64,000 nucleotides of DNA from Diphasiastrum complanatum (Eukaryota; Streptophyta; Lycopodiopsida; Lycopodiales; Lycopodiaceae), in the NCBI GenBank assembly GCA_029204225.1, contig CM055102.1, forward strand, positions 33,642,585-33,706,584. Direction: 5' to 3'. The notes beneath the pieces were generated by a model. It was not told the DNA's origin. It worked only from the letters and a program-made list of their open reading frames with translations, and searched no databases. Within the stretch, counting starts at the first letter, position 1. The number at the start of each line of letters is the position of its first letter. A program made the translations under genes and the position numbers. This document shows, piece after piece, positions 46,502 to 56,999 of the stretch.

Positions 46502-46735
46502 GTCACGATGATTTTCATGTCGCTTCGAGTCGTTTGACTTTCTCGTTGTCTGACTTTCTCCTGCTGTACCGCAAAAAATTCTCTTTTGCGAATTTTTCGT
46601 GTTCGTGTCTTTTCGTCAAGGTGTTCGCGAACATTTTTGTTTCATGTTTTTTGACTTTCCTGTTCGTGAACGTTTTTGTTAGAGTGAGGGTTGAAAGCTA
46701 GCAAAGCTTTGGTAATAGAAAAGTTTTGTTTCTCA
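46502..46735. repeat. Right direct repeat flanking copia I
   Basis: Copy of 43505-43730 in the same orientation. It takes the place where gag, protease and PBS of copia I should lie, and ends 60 bp before the Gag ATG of copia J. Confidence 0.75.
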
Positions 46736-46796
46736 AGTCTTTCAATCATTTCTATTTTGCATCTATTCTTGTGATCAAGATTTTGTTTAGAGATAG

Positions 46797-47993
46797 ATGG
46801 CTTCAATGAATGCATATCTTTTGGATTCATATGATAGATTGGATGCTTCTACTTATTCAATTTGGAAGCTAAAAATGGAATCAATTCTTATTCCACAAGA
46901 TCTAATGTATATAGTGAGTGGTGAAGAGGATGAGCCTATTCACCCTCAAGAAACTACAAAATACAAAAGGAGGTGCAAGGTTGCTCTCCATGATAATGAG
47001 CTTGTTAAAGAGGTAGATTCTTGCACCTCAACTCAAGAAGAATGGGAAACTCTTCAAAAGATATATGAATCCAAGAATACTTCAAGGTTGCTATCCTTGA
47101 ATAATCAAATCCTTCAATGTTTTCAAGCTGAAGGAGAGAGTGGACATTCATATGTGTTTAGAGTTAAGGACTTAAACAAGGAGCTTGCTTACATAGGAGA
47201 TTCCATTAAGGAAAGTGAACTTGTTCAACTAAGCTTGAACGGTTGAAGTGCGGATTTTGCTAACCTAGTGAAAGGCTATGCAATTATGGGCAAATTGTCC
47301 TCACTTGAAGATCTCCAAGGAGTCCTCATGGTCGAGGAGAGTAGGAGAACTCACATCAAGTCAAGGATGGAGAAGCTCTCCCTCAATGATGGAGATGACA
47401 AGGCTCTTTTCACCAAGAGCAAGAGCAAATCCAAAGGCAAGGGTGCTACATTCAAGAAGAACCAAGTCAAAGGTGAAGATCAAGAAGGATCTTTAAGTCC
47501 AAACTCGAGCAAGCCAAAGAAGGATAAGTCAAAGATCAAATGCTACTTTTGTGGCAAGATGAAACACTATGTCTTGGAGTGCTTCAAGAAGAAGCAATCT
47601 CAAATTCAAGCAAACCTAAGACAAGAGGAAGAGGAGAGCTCTCATGAAGATTCACTCATGATGTCAAGTTTCTCATCTTCAAGCATAAGAGGTGAAGACC
47701 CTTGGTGGATAGATAGTGGGGCTAGCTCCCACACGACAAGTAAGAGGAGTATTTCTCAATGTTATCTACCTATGATGGACCTATCAAGTCAATTTTTACA
47801 ACAATTGATATCTTGTAATGTAGAAGACATAGGATCCATACCTTTAAGCTTGGGATCTTCAAGGAAGATCAAGATTGATGGAGTACTTTACATTCCTAGT
47901 ATCACTAAGAACTTGCTTGGCAATGGTTTTTTGATTGTGGAGTTCACCACAAATGCATGTAAACATCAAGAAGGATGGCAAGATCATTGCTAG
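46797..47993 (+). pseudogene. Copia J gag-protease remnant
   Basis: The frame starts at ATG 46797 (MASMNAYLLDSYDRLDASTY) and is open to 47993 apart from a single TGA at 47244. Gag carries WKLKMESILIPQDL and WETLQKIYESKNTSRLL, then RVKDLNKELAYIGDSI. The CCHC zinc knuckle CYFCGKMKHYVLEC at about 47540-47581 is intact. Protease has WWIDSGASSHT near 47704. The N terminus and overall design parallel copia G, so they are related families. No PBS or LTR precedes it; the direct repeat of copia I lies immediately upstream. Confidence 0.9.
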
Positions 47994-48549
47994 AGGCATA
48001 AGATTTGGAAGATTATTCAAACTAGATGCCTATGTGGATGCTAATATTGTGATGCTAGCCGAGGAGACCAAACTATCCAACCATAGTCTTTGGCACAAAA
48101 GACTTGGTTACATCAACTCAAAGTCCATGGAGGAGGGGCTTAACTTAGGACTTCCAAGATCCTTGGCAAAAGAGGAGAAAGTATGTGAAGCATGTGCTCT
48201 CTCAAAAGCACGTAAGAAGCCCTTTTCAAGTTCAAGCACAAAGACAACTCATCAACTTGAGTTGATCAACTCGGATGTACACTTTGCAAGTACAATGTCC
48301 AATCGAGGTGCCACCATGTTTGTTACATTCATAGATGATTACTCAAGGTTTTGTTGGGTATTCTTACTTTCATATAAAGCACAAGTATTTGAAAGCTTTC
48401 TTAAGCTCAAAGCATTTGTTGAGAAGCATCTTGATCACAAGATCAAAACTTTTAGAACTGATAATGGTGGAGAATATATCTCCAATGCAATCGATAAGAT
48501 TGCATCCAACAAGAGCTTCACATATGGTGATTGGCTCCATCAAGCTTGA
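47935..48549 (+). pseudogene. Copia J pre-integrase and truncated integrase
   Basis: After a frameshift near 47940 the next frame is open for 204 codons: LWHKRLGYINSKSM, CEACALSKARKKPF, the integrase core INSDVHFAS, FVTFIDDYSRFCWVFLLSY and RTDNGGEYISN. Two catalytic aspartates are thus present. The element ends abruptly at about 48500-48545 before the catalytic glutamate, where the leader of another minus-strand copia begins. Confidence 0.88.
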
Positions 48550-48798
48550 TGGGACTGGCTTTCCCTTGGGAATCCATGTGAAAGATCAGTCTAGATGATA
48601 GTTGTAACTATCAGTGACTTGAGTATGAGAATTTAGTATTAAATTACAGAACAAGAAAATAGTTATCCTATCGACTAGTAGGATCAGGTTCTATGGGAAG
48701 CTTATCAGGCTATAGAAATAGCTTTGACATAAACCCGCTTAAGAAATCAGATGGGTTTTGATATTAAAGCTCTAAATAACCAGAGAATAGTAGCCTAT

Positions 48799-48811
48799 AG
48801 CTCTGATACCA
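48799..48811 (-). promoter_or_regulatory. Primer-binding site of a minus-strand copia
   Basis: The minus strand reads TGGTATCAGAGCT directly after the LTR end CCCCAACA. About 250 bp of leader-like sequence (48550-48798) follow in element sense, with no Gag left. Confidence 0.88.
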
Positions 48812-49455
48812 TGTTGGGGAAAGGTTCCTTCGGTGCGTGCACTACTGGTAACAATAGGCGAATACAATAATGAAGTAAAGTTTAGAGCTAAGTGCGTGGT
48901 GATAGCGGAAGAGACCGCTCTTTATTCAAATTAATTGTAGTGAAATACAAGTCAATAATGCAGGTAAGCACAAGACAATAGCAGGCAAAACTGCGTGTCC
49001 ACAAAGCTAACTACAATTTGTAAAATCTATGTGCTAATACTGACGATCCATCTGAAAAAGAGAATCAATGCATGAAAGCATCTACTATGTCTATCTCATT
49101 GGATTTGATAATCCGTGTTCATCATGATCTATGTGCTATTTACATTTATGTAGATGAGTGTACAAGAGGGATGGCGTGGAGCCATTGCACCGTTAGGGAG
49201 AAGATCGTGACTGTTGTCATTGTCAAGTTGGTTGCGCAGTACAGAGGATGAGCATGAGGAGGCTGATAAGTCGGGCTTCTCCAATATGTCGACCAGGTTG
49301 GGTCTACCCGATAGCTTGTCCAACTCAGATATGTCGGCCATCTTCTCTTGCTCGTCTTCAGTAGTTAAACTGCGTGACAATGCACGTAAATATGCAGCAA
49401 TGAATGGAACTAGACTAACATGGGGTTTTGGAGAGTAGAGGAGGTAAATCCAACA
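48812..49455 (-). repeat. Copia LTR, same family as copia B
   Basis: In element sense the LTR starts TGTTGGATTTACCTCCTCTA at 49455, nearly identical to the copia B LTR start at 8199, and ends CCCCAACA next to the PBS. Length is 644 bp. The shared internal block around CTATTGTCTTGTGCTTAC (about 48985-48965) confirms the relation. Confidence 0.85.
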
Positions 49456-50090
49456 CATCATTGTATATAAGCTCAATATTTTTTCACTTTGAGTGTCCAT
49501 AGGCTTCCAAGTCTTGATCGAGTGGCACCCATTTATCTTTGTTTTTTTTCCATCTTTGATAATGGAAGCATAAGCTCAACATTTGTCTTTCGATTTGATA
49601 ATGAAAGCACATGGAAGGCATTTTAATTTTGCATTCTATTTTACCATCTTTTGTCCCAACCTTCATCCATAAGTTCATATAATAAACTATCTGATAAATT
49701 TTGCATACAACTTTGGGGTTCTGTGTACATTGACACTTGAAAAGAAATCCATAACTCAATCTGACTATTTTTGATCCCGTGCTTATCTTTAATGAAGTTT
49801 TTACATCATATATAGCTTGCAATGAAATGATTCTGAAACTGTAGCATCTAAAGCAACCCATTCATCACTTCCAAAACTAGGTAATGGAATTGGGACTATT
49901 TGTCCAAAATCTCCTATTGTATCAGATATGTACATTGATTAATAAAAAAAGATCCCACTATCAGCTAGATCTTTTGCAGTTCTAATCACATGCCAAACTT
50001 AATAGAGTTTGTTAAATCCATTATCACAATTGAGAAGCTTATTTCTTATTTCTGTGCCTGAGAAAGCCACATGATATGAGAGAACGATAC
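49456..50090. other. No assigned gene
   Basis: A 125-codon minus frame (49484-49861) is open and lysine/cysteine-rich, with no motif that I can name. Nothing else stands out. Confidence 0.4.
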
Positions 50091-50345
50091 CATGTATCAA
50101 GCTTGCGCAAATCTCATCAAAGACAAGAAGAACTTGCTACCTTTTGGAAGGGAAATGTGCAAGAAATCAAGGTGGGTACAATGGCTACCACACTTGTAGA
50201 TGATGATCCGCTTGGCCATCCCTTTTGGTTATGCAAGGTTGTCAATTTGTCAAAGTCCTGGAATGGATAGATTGTATCTATTAAAGTACATTGATATCGA
50301 ACGAAGCATCATGATGCATACACAATAAAGTATGTTCCTGGCTAC
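50091..50345 (+). pseudogene. Transposon-type domain fragment (GHPFW motif)
   Basis: The plus strand reads ELATFWKGNVQEIKVGTMAT, then DDPLGHPFWLCKVV and, after two stops (near 50269 and 50293), IVSIKVH, YRTKHHDAYTIKYVPG. The pattern of a short basic N-terminal helix, G-H-P-F-W and W/Y-x-T-K-x-x-D-A-x-x-x-K-Y is one I associate with proteins of plant DNA transposons, but I cannot name the family with certainty. It runs directly into the O-methyltransferase fragment. Confidence 0.4.
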
Positions 50346-50585
50346 CGGGCATTACCTGAGAAAGGCAAGGTGATTATCATCAATGTTGTCCTTGATCTAT
50401 TAGAGAAAACAGGTCCATACACATTCCTCAGATGTTCATTTGATCTTAATATGATTGCTCTTGCAAATGGAGGATTGGAACGGACAAGGGAAGAATGGCA
50501 CAATCTTCTCATTCAGGCTGGTTTTCAGAGCTATAAGATATTCACGATTCCTAATCCGTAGTCTGTAATAGAGGCTTACAAAACA
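50346..50585 (+). pseudogene. O-methyltransferase C-terminal fragment
   Basis: The frame RALPEKGKVIIINVVLD, FDLNMIALANGGLERTREEW and LLIQAGFQSYKIF matches the end of class II plant O-methyltransferases (COMT/FOMT type), where G-G-x-E-R-T and A-G-F near the C terminus are hallmarks. A TAG at 50559 interrupts just before SVIEAYK. The SAM-binding G-x-G-x-G and the catalytic histidine belong to earlier exons that are absent. Upstream lies an unrelated transposon-type domain, so this is a captured or displaced terminal exon, not a working gene. In the family the enzyme methylates phenolic hydroxyls with S-adenosylmethionine. Confidence 0.72.
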
Positions 50586-51272
50586 CAAGACAAAAATGGG
50601 TTTTGTCAAGAGACTTGATTTATGCTTCAATAGTTAATGATTAGCTTAATAATTTCATGTTTCTTGAATTCTGATCTTCCCTACAGGCTATCAATGAGCA
50701 TAACTACATTGGTAATTTTCATATGAAATGTTTTACAGAATATTTCTTCTAGATTGTATGAGTCAATTTTGCAACACATTGTATAATGATGTTCAAGCCC
50801 CCCATTTTAAATTTGGAGATCTATCTTGAAGCCAATCACATAGATATCATAAGTGTCTTGATGTGTGCTATGGTTTGAATCCAGTTTTTGAGGTGGTTTC
50901 CATGCATTTGAAAACGATGTTATGACGTTCCAACGTGCACGAGCCAATATTGCAAATATAGATTGTTTCAAGAAGAAAAACTATGACAATGTATCTTTCA
51001 TTATGTGACATTTGTTGACATATTCTCTTTTGAGGACAGGTGTTTCCAAGAATGTTCCGAAAATGCCTCTCTATTGTAGCTACCTATGTGACCAAGCTAC
51101 TACATCCCATGCTAAACTTTGATTTAGTGCCTAATCTTAAAGAAGAATCACAGATTTACACTTTAATTTGCAACCGATTGGAGTTAAACTTCAAACTTGA
51201 CAAATTTGCAATATCTTATAATATATAAGCTATATATCTAATTGTGTGGGTATATATACATATATATGTGTA

Positions 51273-51280
<8 letters not shown>
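50586..51280. other. No recognisable feature
   Basis: AT-rich, with short open frames only (for example 51040-51228). Confidence 0.5.

Positions 51281-51365
<85 letters not shown>
51281..51365. repeat. (TG)n microsatellite
   Basis: Pure TG for about 85 bp after a mixed TATATG lead-in. A second, broken TG/GTGAGTGC-rich stretch follows to 51495. The Thr-His repeat frames on the minus strand are artefacts. Confidence 0.97.
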
Positions 51366-51369
<4 letters not shown>

Positions 51370-51659
51370 ACGGCACTCGAGTGAGTTGAGACAATTTTCC
51401 TGTAATGGAGACCGGCTTGCCTTGCGTGAGTGCGTGCTTGCATGCGTTCATGTGTGAGTGCGTGAGTGCTTGTGTGCATGAGTTCATGTGTGTGTGGAAG
51501 GGACCGATAGTAGAGCACATGCCTCCCTACCTCATGCTCCCTCTTGCTCCCTACACTCTCCCAATTTGCATGTGCAATCCCTTGCCAAAATTTGGATGTT
51601 TTGTATGGCAGATGGATTTGCAAGTTTTGTATAAAAGAGGAGTGGTTTTTCAAAGTTTA

Positions 51660-52360
51660 ACTACAACATTCTGGAGGTTTTTCGATTCTATTACCGAGGC
51701 TTTTCTAAATATTAAAAAAAAAAAACTCTTGAGACCTTGGTATACACATCGATTTATACCTCGGTAGCAAAACCTCGTTAATTACATCGGTTCCCGAGTT
51801 ATCACCATCCCACTATGGCGTTGTTAAGAGAATGTGGTTGCAGAGGGATATATCGAGGGACCTAGGTAAACCCCTCGACTAGACTGGCTATTCCAAGGGA
51901 CATTATGAAGGACCTTGAAATGGACTTCATCCAACCCTAGGAGTCTTTTGCACCACTTTTTATGACGATGGTAAGCAAAATCATTTGTTCATAATTGTTA
52001 ATAAAAAAATCTGCAAATATTTGAGTTACATTTTACGCACTTAAAAGTTGATGAAGGGACACTTAACTTAAACCAATATATATCCAAACATAAATGTTCC
52101 GAGTATAGAGATATATTAGAAACTGACTTTCCAATACATGCATGCTACAATATTGAATCACCTAATTAGATCCAACTGAGTCATCCTCATCTTTTTGGCC
52201 ATTGACATCGCGATCATGGGATTGGGACTGCAATACCTACATCCAATGAAGATGAGTCAGTTATTTGAGAAATGTGATGAGAGTGAAAGTCAAACCACAT
52301 GAAAGTAGTGAAGTTAATTTAATATATCTTGAAGCCCCATATACCTCAAAGTATCCATCC
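51660..52360. repeat. CACTA internal block, copy 1
   Basis: It shares with 55070-55890 the blocks GAGTCTTTTGCACCACTT, GGTAAGCAAAATCATT, TTAGATCCAACTGAGT and TATCTTGAAGCC in the same order and orientation, with different indels. Motifs of the CCTYGGTATA type occur near its left side (51735-51770). Confidence 0.8.
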
Positions 52361-52369
52361 TAATCAATT

Positions 52370-52470
52370 CTCACTCCTTATCTCTCCAATAATTCGAGTA
52401 ATGATTGCATGTTATTGGAATATGCATACTTATACTCTTCTTTTGTGGGAGATCGCTTTAGGTAGATTTC
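52370..52470 (-). pseudogene. Transposase_24-type exon fragment, copy 1
   Basis: The minus strand reads RSPTKEEYKYAYSNNMQSLL and LELLER, homologous to RSPTHAKYMYAYSHNAQALL at about 54400-54310. The pattern is the C-terminal part of the ORF that accompanies TNP2 in plant CACTA elements. Confidence 0.6.
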
Positions 52471-53007
52471 TGAATGAACCAACAGAATTGTGATTATAAT
52501 TTTAACAAATATGCAAATAATCTGGGGTACTACAAGAAGATTAGCAAAATAAAATTTGAATTTCGATAATGTCGAATTCAACGTATGGGTGGGGAGCTCC
52601 AGTAGCTGCCTCTGGTACATTTGCCAGGTTCTAAGTGATTTAGTATAGGCATATTCTTGAACTTTGACTCATTATGTAATTGAACTATATTTGGTATTGA
52701 ACCATGTAAAATGTTTGTCTTGTTTTTTGTAAAGTGTAATTGCTCACATGTATTCACTCGACATTATATTTTAGTATTTGTGTTTATTATAATATAATGG
52801 GGCTAGTATTTATTTATTCAAACTCATTATTGAATGAACCACATTTATTTGACATTTTTTTGAACTCTTTGAAATGTAATTTATTTATCTAGGGTGGAAT
52901 GTAAGGAGCGACTTATCTTGTTTGTCATCAAACTAAACTCATTTACTTGAATTTATTTCTTGCACTAATTAATTCAATAGGGTTGCATTTTCTAAAACTA
53001 TCTTTGG

Positions 53008-54050
53008 TTGCTTGTAGCAATTATCCCACTACGGGCTCGTTGGGAGACATCGAGTTCCAATAGGTCAACATCCTCTCCATTTGAGGAGATCAAGTCTCCA
53101 CAACCCTCCAACCAAGGTATTTCCCCCTCCCACGAGGGTCTCTCCAGTGAGAGTCTCTCTCCCTCACACTCTAATGCTAGTGCCTCTTCCCGACATTCCC
53201 AGGAAAAGATATATTGTAGAAAGAGTTGCCTCAACGGTGGATCCTATTGTGGCACGGAGGTCGATGATGTCGTGTCTCATGCGGCCTCGAGTCCAACACA
53301 TCCCTCTACTAGGCCTTGTCGTATAGATTTCTTATTTCAAGAAACCCTAACTCAGGAAGCAGCGCGCATGGCACATGATACTACGACTTCTGCATCTATC
53401 ACTCTTGAGTATCCGGGCACTCCTGTACTCACCCCTCACATTTTTTTTTATCTTTGGCACTACTACCCAAGACCTAGTTTCTCCCATGGGAACTTCATGG
53501 CACTGTGACCCCTCTTTCCAAGCCACTCCACCCATTTTATCTCCCATTCAAACCCTTGTTGGTTCACTCCCATTCAGACTCCTCCCCAAGCTTCTCCTCT
53601 CCATACCCTTCCCCGACCTTCTCACCTAGTTCAGACTCATCTCCAAACTTCTCCTGTTGTACGCACTTCCCTCATTCTACAATCTTTTCCTTGGCCCAAC
53701 GCCACTCTTCTTGACACTCCATTTGCCACCTCCCCATCAACTGACGTCTTGCCATCTTATGACATAGATGTGGAGAAACACATAGTGGAGGATGACCGCG
53801 GTGTTCGTGTCATCACTCACATGAGACACCTCACACATGTGGTTTTCAATAGGGACATTTTCAAGGACTGGTGCAGACAAAGTGATGATGACGAAAATTA
53901 TGTAGTTGACTAGTTGTATAGAGAGTTTCCAGTCCCCTCCTCTAATTTGGAATTTGATCGAACTTGGATGGTGGTCGCATGGGAGGCATGATGAGCCACC
54001 ACAAATTGGAGATCCAAGATGTGATAAAGGCTGACAAATCTCCCTTTATC
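53008..54050 (+). pseudogene. Transposase_24-like remnant, plus strand
   Basis: The first part (53008-53506) is open and serine/proline-rich (SSNRSTSSPFEEIKSPQPSN). Further on, PSYDID (about 53755), RVITHMRHLTHVVFNRDIF and DENYVVD-stop-LYREFPVPSS (53890-53935) match the minus-strand copy at 54646-55010 position by position. A frameshift and stops follow after FDRTWM. In CACTA elements this Ptta/En/Spm-type protein is the partner of TNP2. The copy is inverted relative to its neighbour about 0.7 kb away. Confidence 0.65.
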
Positions 54051-54309
54051 TAAAAACATAAGTATCTATGCACATGGATATATAAGCTAGCTATATATAA
54101 AAAATAGTAGCTAGACCCATTTGATTCATCCTCGTCCTGGTCACCAGATTGAGGGTCTTGTTCCTGCACGTGCACGCACAACAAACATAAATTGGTCCCT
54201 TGATAAATGTACTAGATGTGAGAGACAATAGCGAATTCAAAGAAGATAAAATGTATTTGGCGTCGTACCTGAGGAGTAGCAGCCTAGTTTATAGGCATGC
54301 CCTGCCTCT

Positions 54310-54400
54310 CCAATAACTCGAGTAAAGCTTGCGCATTGTGGCTATACGCATACATATACTTGGCATGTGTGGGAGACCGCTCCATGCCAGATTGCTGCAT
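54310..54400 (-). pseudogene. Transposase_24-type exon fragment, copy 2
   Basis: RSPTHAKYMYAYSHNAQALL is followed by LELLERQGMPIN, downstream in sense of 54646-54897 and consistent with the next exon of the same gene. Confidence 0.6.
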
Positions 54401-54645
54401 AAACATTCCAGTTTTTTATCATATAAAAGAAGCATTTTATTCTAAGGTGTGCAAATGAAAATCCCAAAAAAAAAAATTAATAACAAGTTGAATTTAACTT
54501 AAGGGTTTAGAGTAGACTTACAAAGTGGACTCGAAAATATCCATCGCCACCACTGCCCAAGTGAGAGGCTTATATGGTATCTAGTTGCCTCTCGATGTTG
54601 CTTGAAGTGATCTGGATTATCTTGATATTCTTTCTTCACATACTT

Positions 54646-55010
54646 CTAGTCGACTTTCTCCACATAGGAAGGCCTGACTCTGCCAGCTCTCATTGCATCT
54701 CGGATCTCCAATTTGTGGTGGCTCATCATGGATCCCATTCGGCTCCTCATCCATTTCCGTGAAAACTCCATTTTCTCGAATGGGACTGGGAACTCCCTAT
54801 GAAGCTGATCAACAACACGATTCTTTTTGTCATTGCTGACATCGCGCCAGTCATGAAATATGTCTCGGGGAAAGTGTATATACATGAGCTCCCTCATGCA
54901 CGTGATGACCCTCTTTCCATGGGCATGTGACCATTCCTGTCTATGTCATATGACGGTGGGATGTGAGGTGGTGGAGATGTGGCCCTGGGAGTGTCTACGG
55001 GGGTGGCCTC
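54646..55010 (-). pseudogene. Transposase_24-like remnant, minus strand
   Basis: An open frame of 83 codons reads MRELMYIHFPRDIFHDWRDV, VVDQLHREFPVPFEKMEF, then MSHHKLEIRDAMRAG, the conserved core of the plant Ptta/En/Spm transposase family. Upstream, after a frameshift near 54900, PPSYDID (about 54965) matches the same motif in the plus-strand copy. It is the better preserved of the two copies. Confidence 0.72.
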
Positions 55011-55069
55011 AAGTATGGGAGATGTCCAGCCAACGGGAGAACACTGGGGGAGAGTTGGGAGGGGAGAAG

Positions 55070-55890
55070 CACTATAACATTCTGAAGGATTTTTGACCCT
55101 ATTACTGAGGCTTTTATGAAATTTTTTTTTTTTGAAAAAAGACCGCAATCCTCGGTATACACCCTGAAGTATACCTCCGAACAAGATCCTCGATAATTGC
55201 CTCAGTAATCAAGACTTCTTCACCTCATTTTTGCGTTGTTTATAGAATGGGTATACCCTGGGATATACCAAGGGCCCTCGGTATATCCCTCCCAAACAAG
55301 CTATTGGCGACATGACGTTTTCGAGGACTATACCAAGGGCCATCCCTTGGTATATCTCTATCAAAAGTTCACCCTAAATCGAGGGTTATTCCAAGGGTAG
55401 AAAATTAGAAAAAAAAAAATATTAGAGCAAAATGGAGCAAGTTTATTGGCTCCATTCTGCCCTAAAAATGGACTCCATCCGACCCTAGGAGTCTTTTGCA
55501 CCACTTCTTATGAAGTTGGTAAGCAAAATCATTCGTTCATTAATGTCAATAAAAATATTTGCAAAATTCGTTTGAGTTACATTTCAAGCACTTAAAGATT
55601 GATGAAGTAAACATACATAAATGTTCCAAGTACAGAGATATGTTACAAATCGGATTATTGAAGTATACCTAATAATAATTAGATCCAACTGAGTTGTCCT
55701 CGTCCTGGCCATTGACATTGCAATCGGACTCGTGTGACTACGATGCATGGGATTGAGATTGTGATACCTGCATCCAATGAATATAATATAGTTATCTGAG
55801 AAATGTGATGAGAGTGCAAGTTAGACTGCATAAATGTAGTGAAGTTAAAGTATATCTTGAAGCCATATATACCTCAGATGTAGAATATCC
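55070..55890. repeat. CACTA internal block, copy 2
   Basis: Second copy of 51660-52360. It carries a dense set of CCTCGGTATA, CCAAGGGC and GGTATATC words (55150-55400) in both orientations, like the subterminal transposase-binding repeats of CACTA elements. Confidence 0.8.
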
Positions 55891-56062
55891 ATTCGAATCA
55901 AGGCACAAGGAAGACTTGAAGTTTGTGATGAAAGGATTCCCCAAAAGTTTGTGAAGTTTCTCGTGGAACTTATCGTCCAACAATAAACATTTGAACCACA
56001 CCTTTATCGGAAGAGAACAAGGGCTACACACCTTCCTAGAATTGGGAGTATTGGTCACCTTT

Positions 56063-56211
<149 letters not shown>

Positions 56212-56680
56212 AATCCCTCACTCTCTATTTCTAAGCATAAAACATAACCAATACACAACACATAAGTTATGATCCTGCAAATTAAAATAACATGAATAGA
56301 TTAAGATCCTATAAATCAAAGTAGCATGAACTAGTAAGCATGAAACATAAATCAAGATTTCGCAAATTAGGGTAGCATGAACTGGTAATCATGAAACATA
56401 AACAAATGGCATCACACACGCACACGCGCACTCTAAACCCTCTAAACACACACGAGGAGAAAAAAAAGAAAGAACATAGTAGAGTGCTAATCAAAATGCT
56501 CAAATCATACGATTATATCCTATTCTCGATTGTCACCACATGCTCCCTCCCTACGACATTTGGGCTTTCTCGTGGAACTTATCATCCAACAAGAAACATT
56601 TGAACCATGCCTTTATCGGAAGAAAACGAGGGCTACACACCTTCCTAGAATTAGGAGTGTTGGTTACTTTTAACTCTTTC

Positions 56681-56813
<133 letters not shown>

Positions 56814-56999
56814 TTATAAGCATGAAAACATAACCAATACACAACACATAAACTATGATCTTGTGAACTAATATAACAAGACTAGGTTAAGATCCTACAA
56901 ATCAGAGTAGCACAAACTAGTAAGCTTGAAACATTAATTATGTATACCAAGAATTGTTGAGAGTGGAGATCATTTTTTTTCTTAGGCCAACTATGGAGT

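Noticed and set aside
50346-50585. A functional O-methyltransferase gene
   Set aside because: Only the last part of the protein is present, with a stop near its end and unrelated sequence upstream.
51216-51653. Thr-His repeat frame on the minus strand
   Set aside because: Product of the (TG)n microsatellite and the TG-rich flank; no other coding sign.
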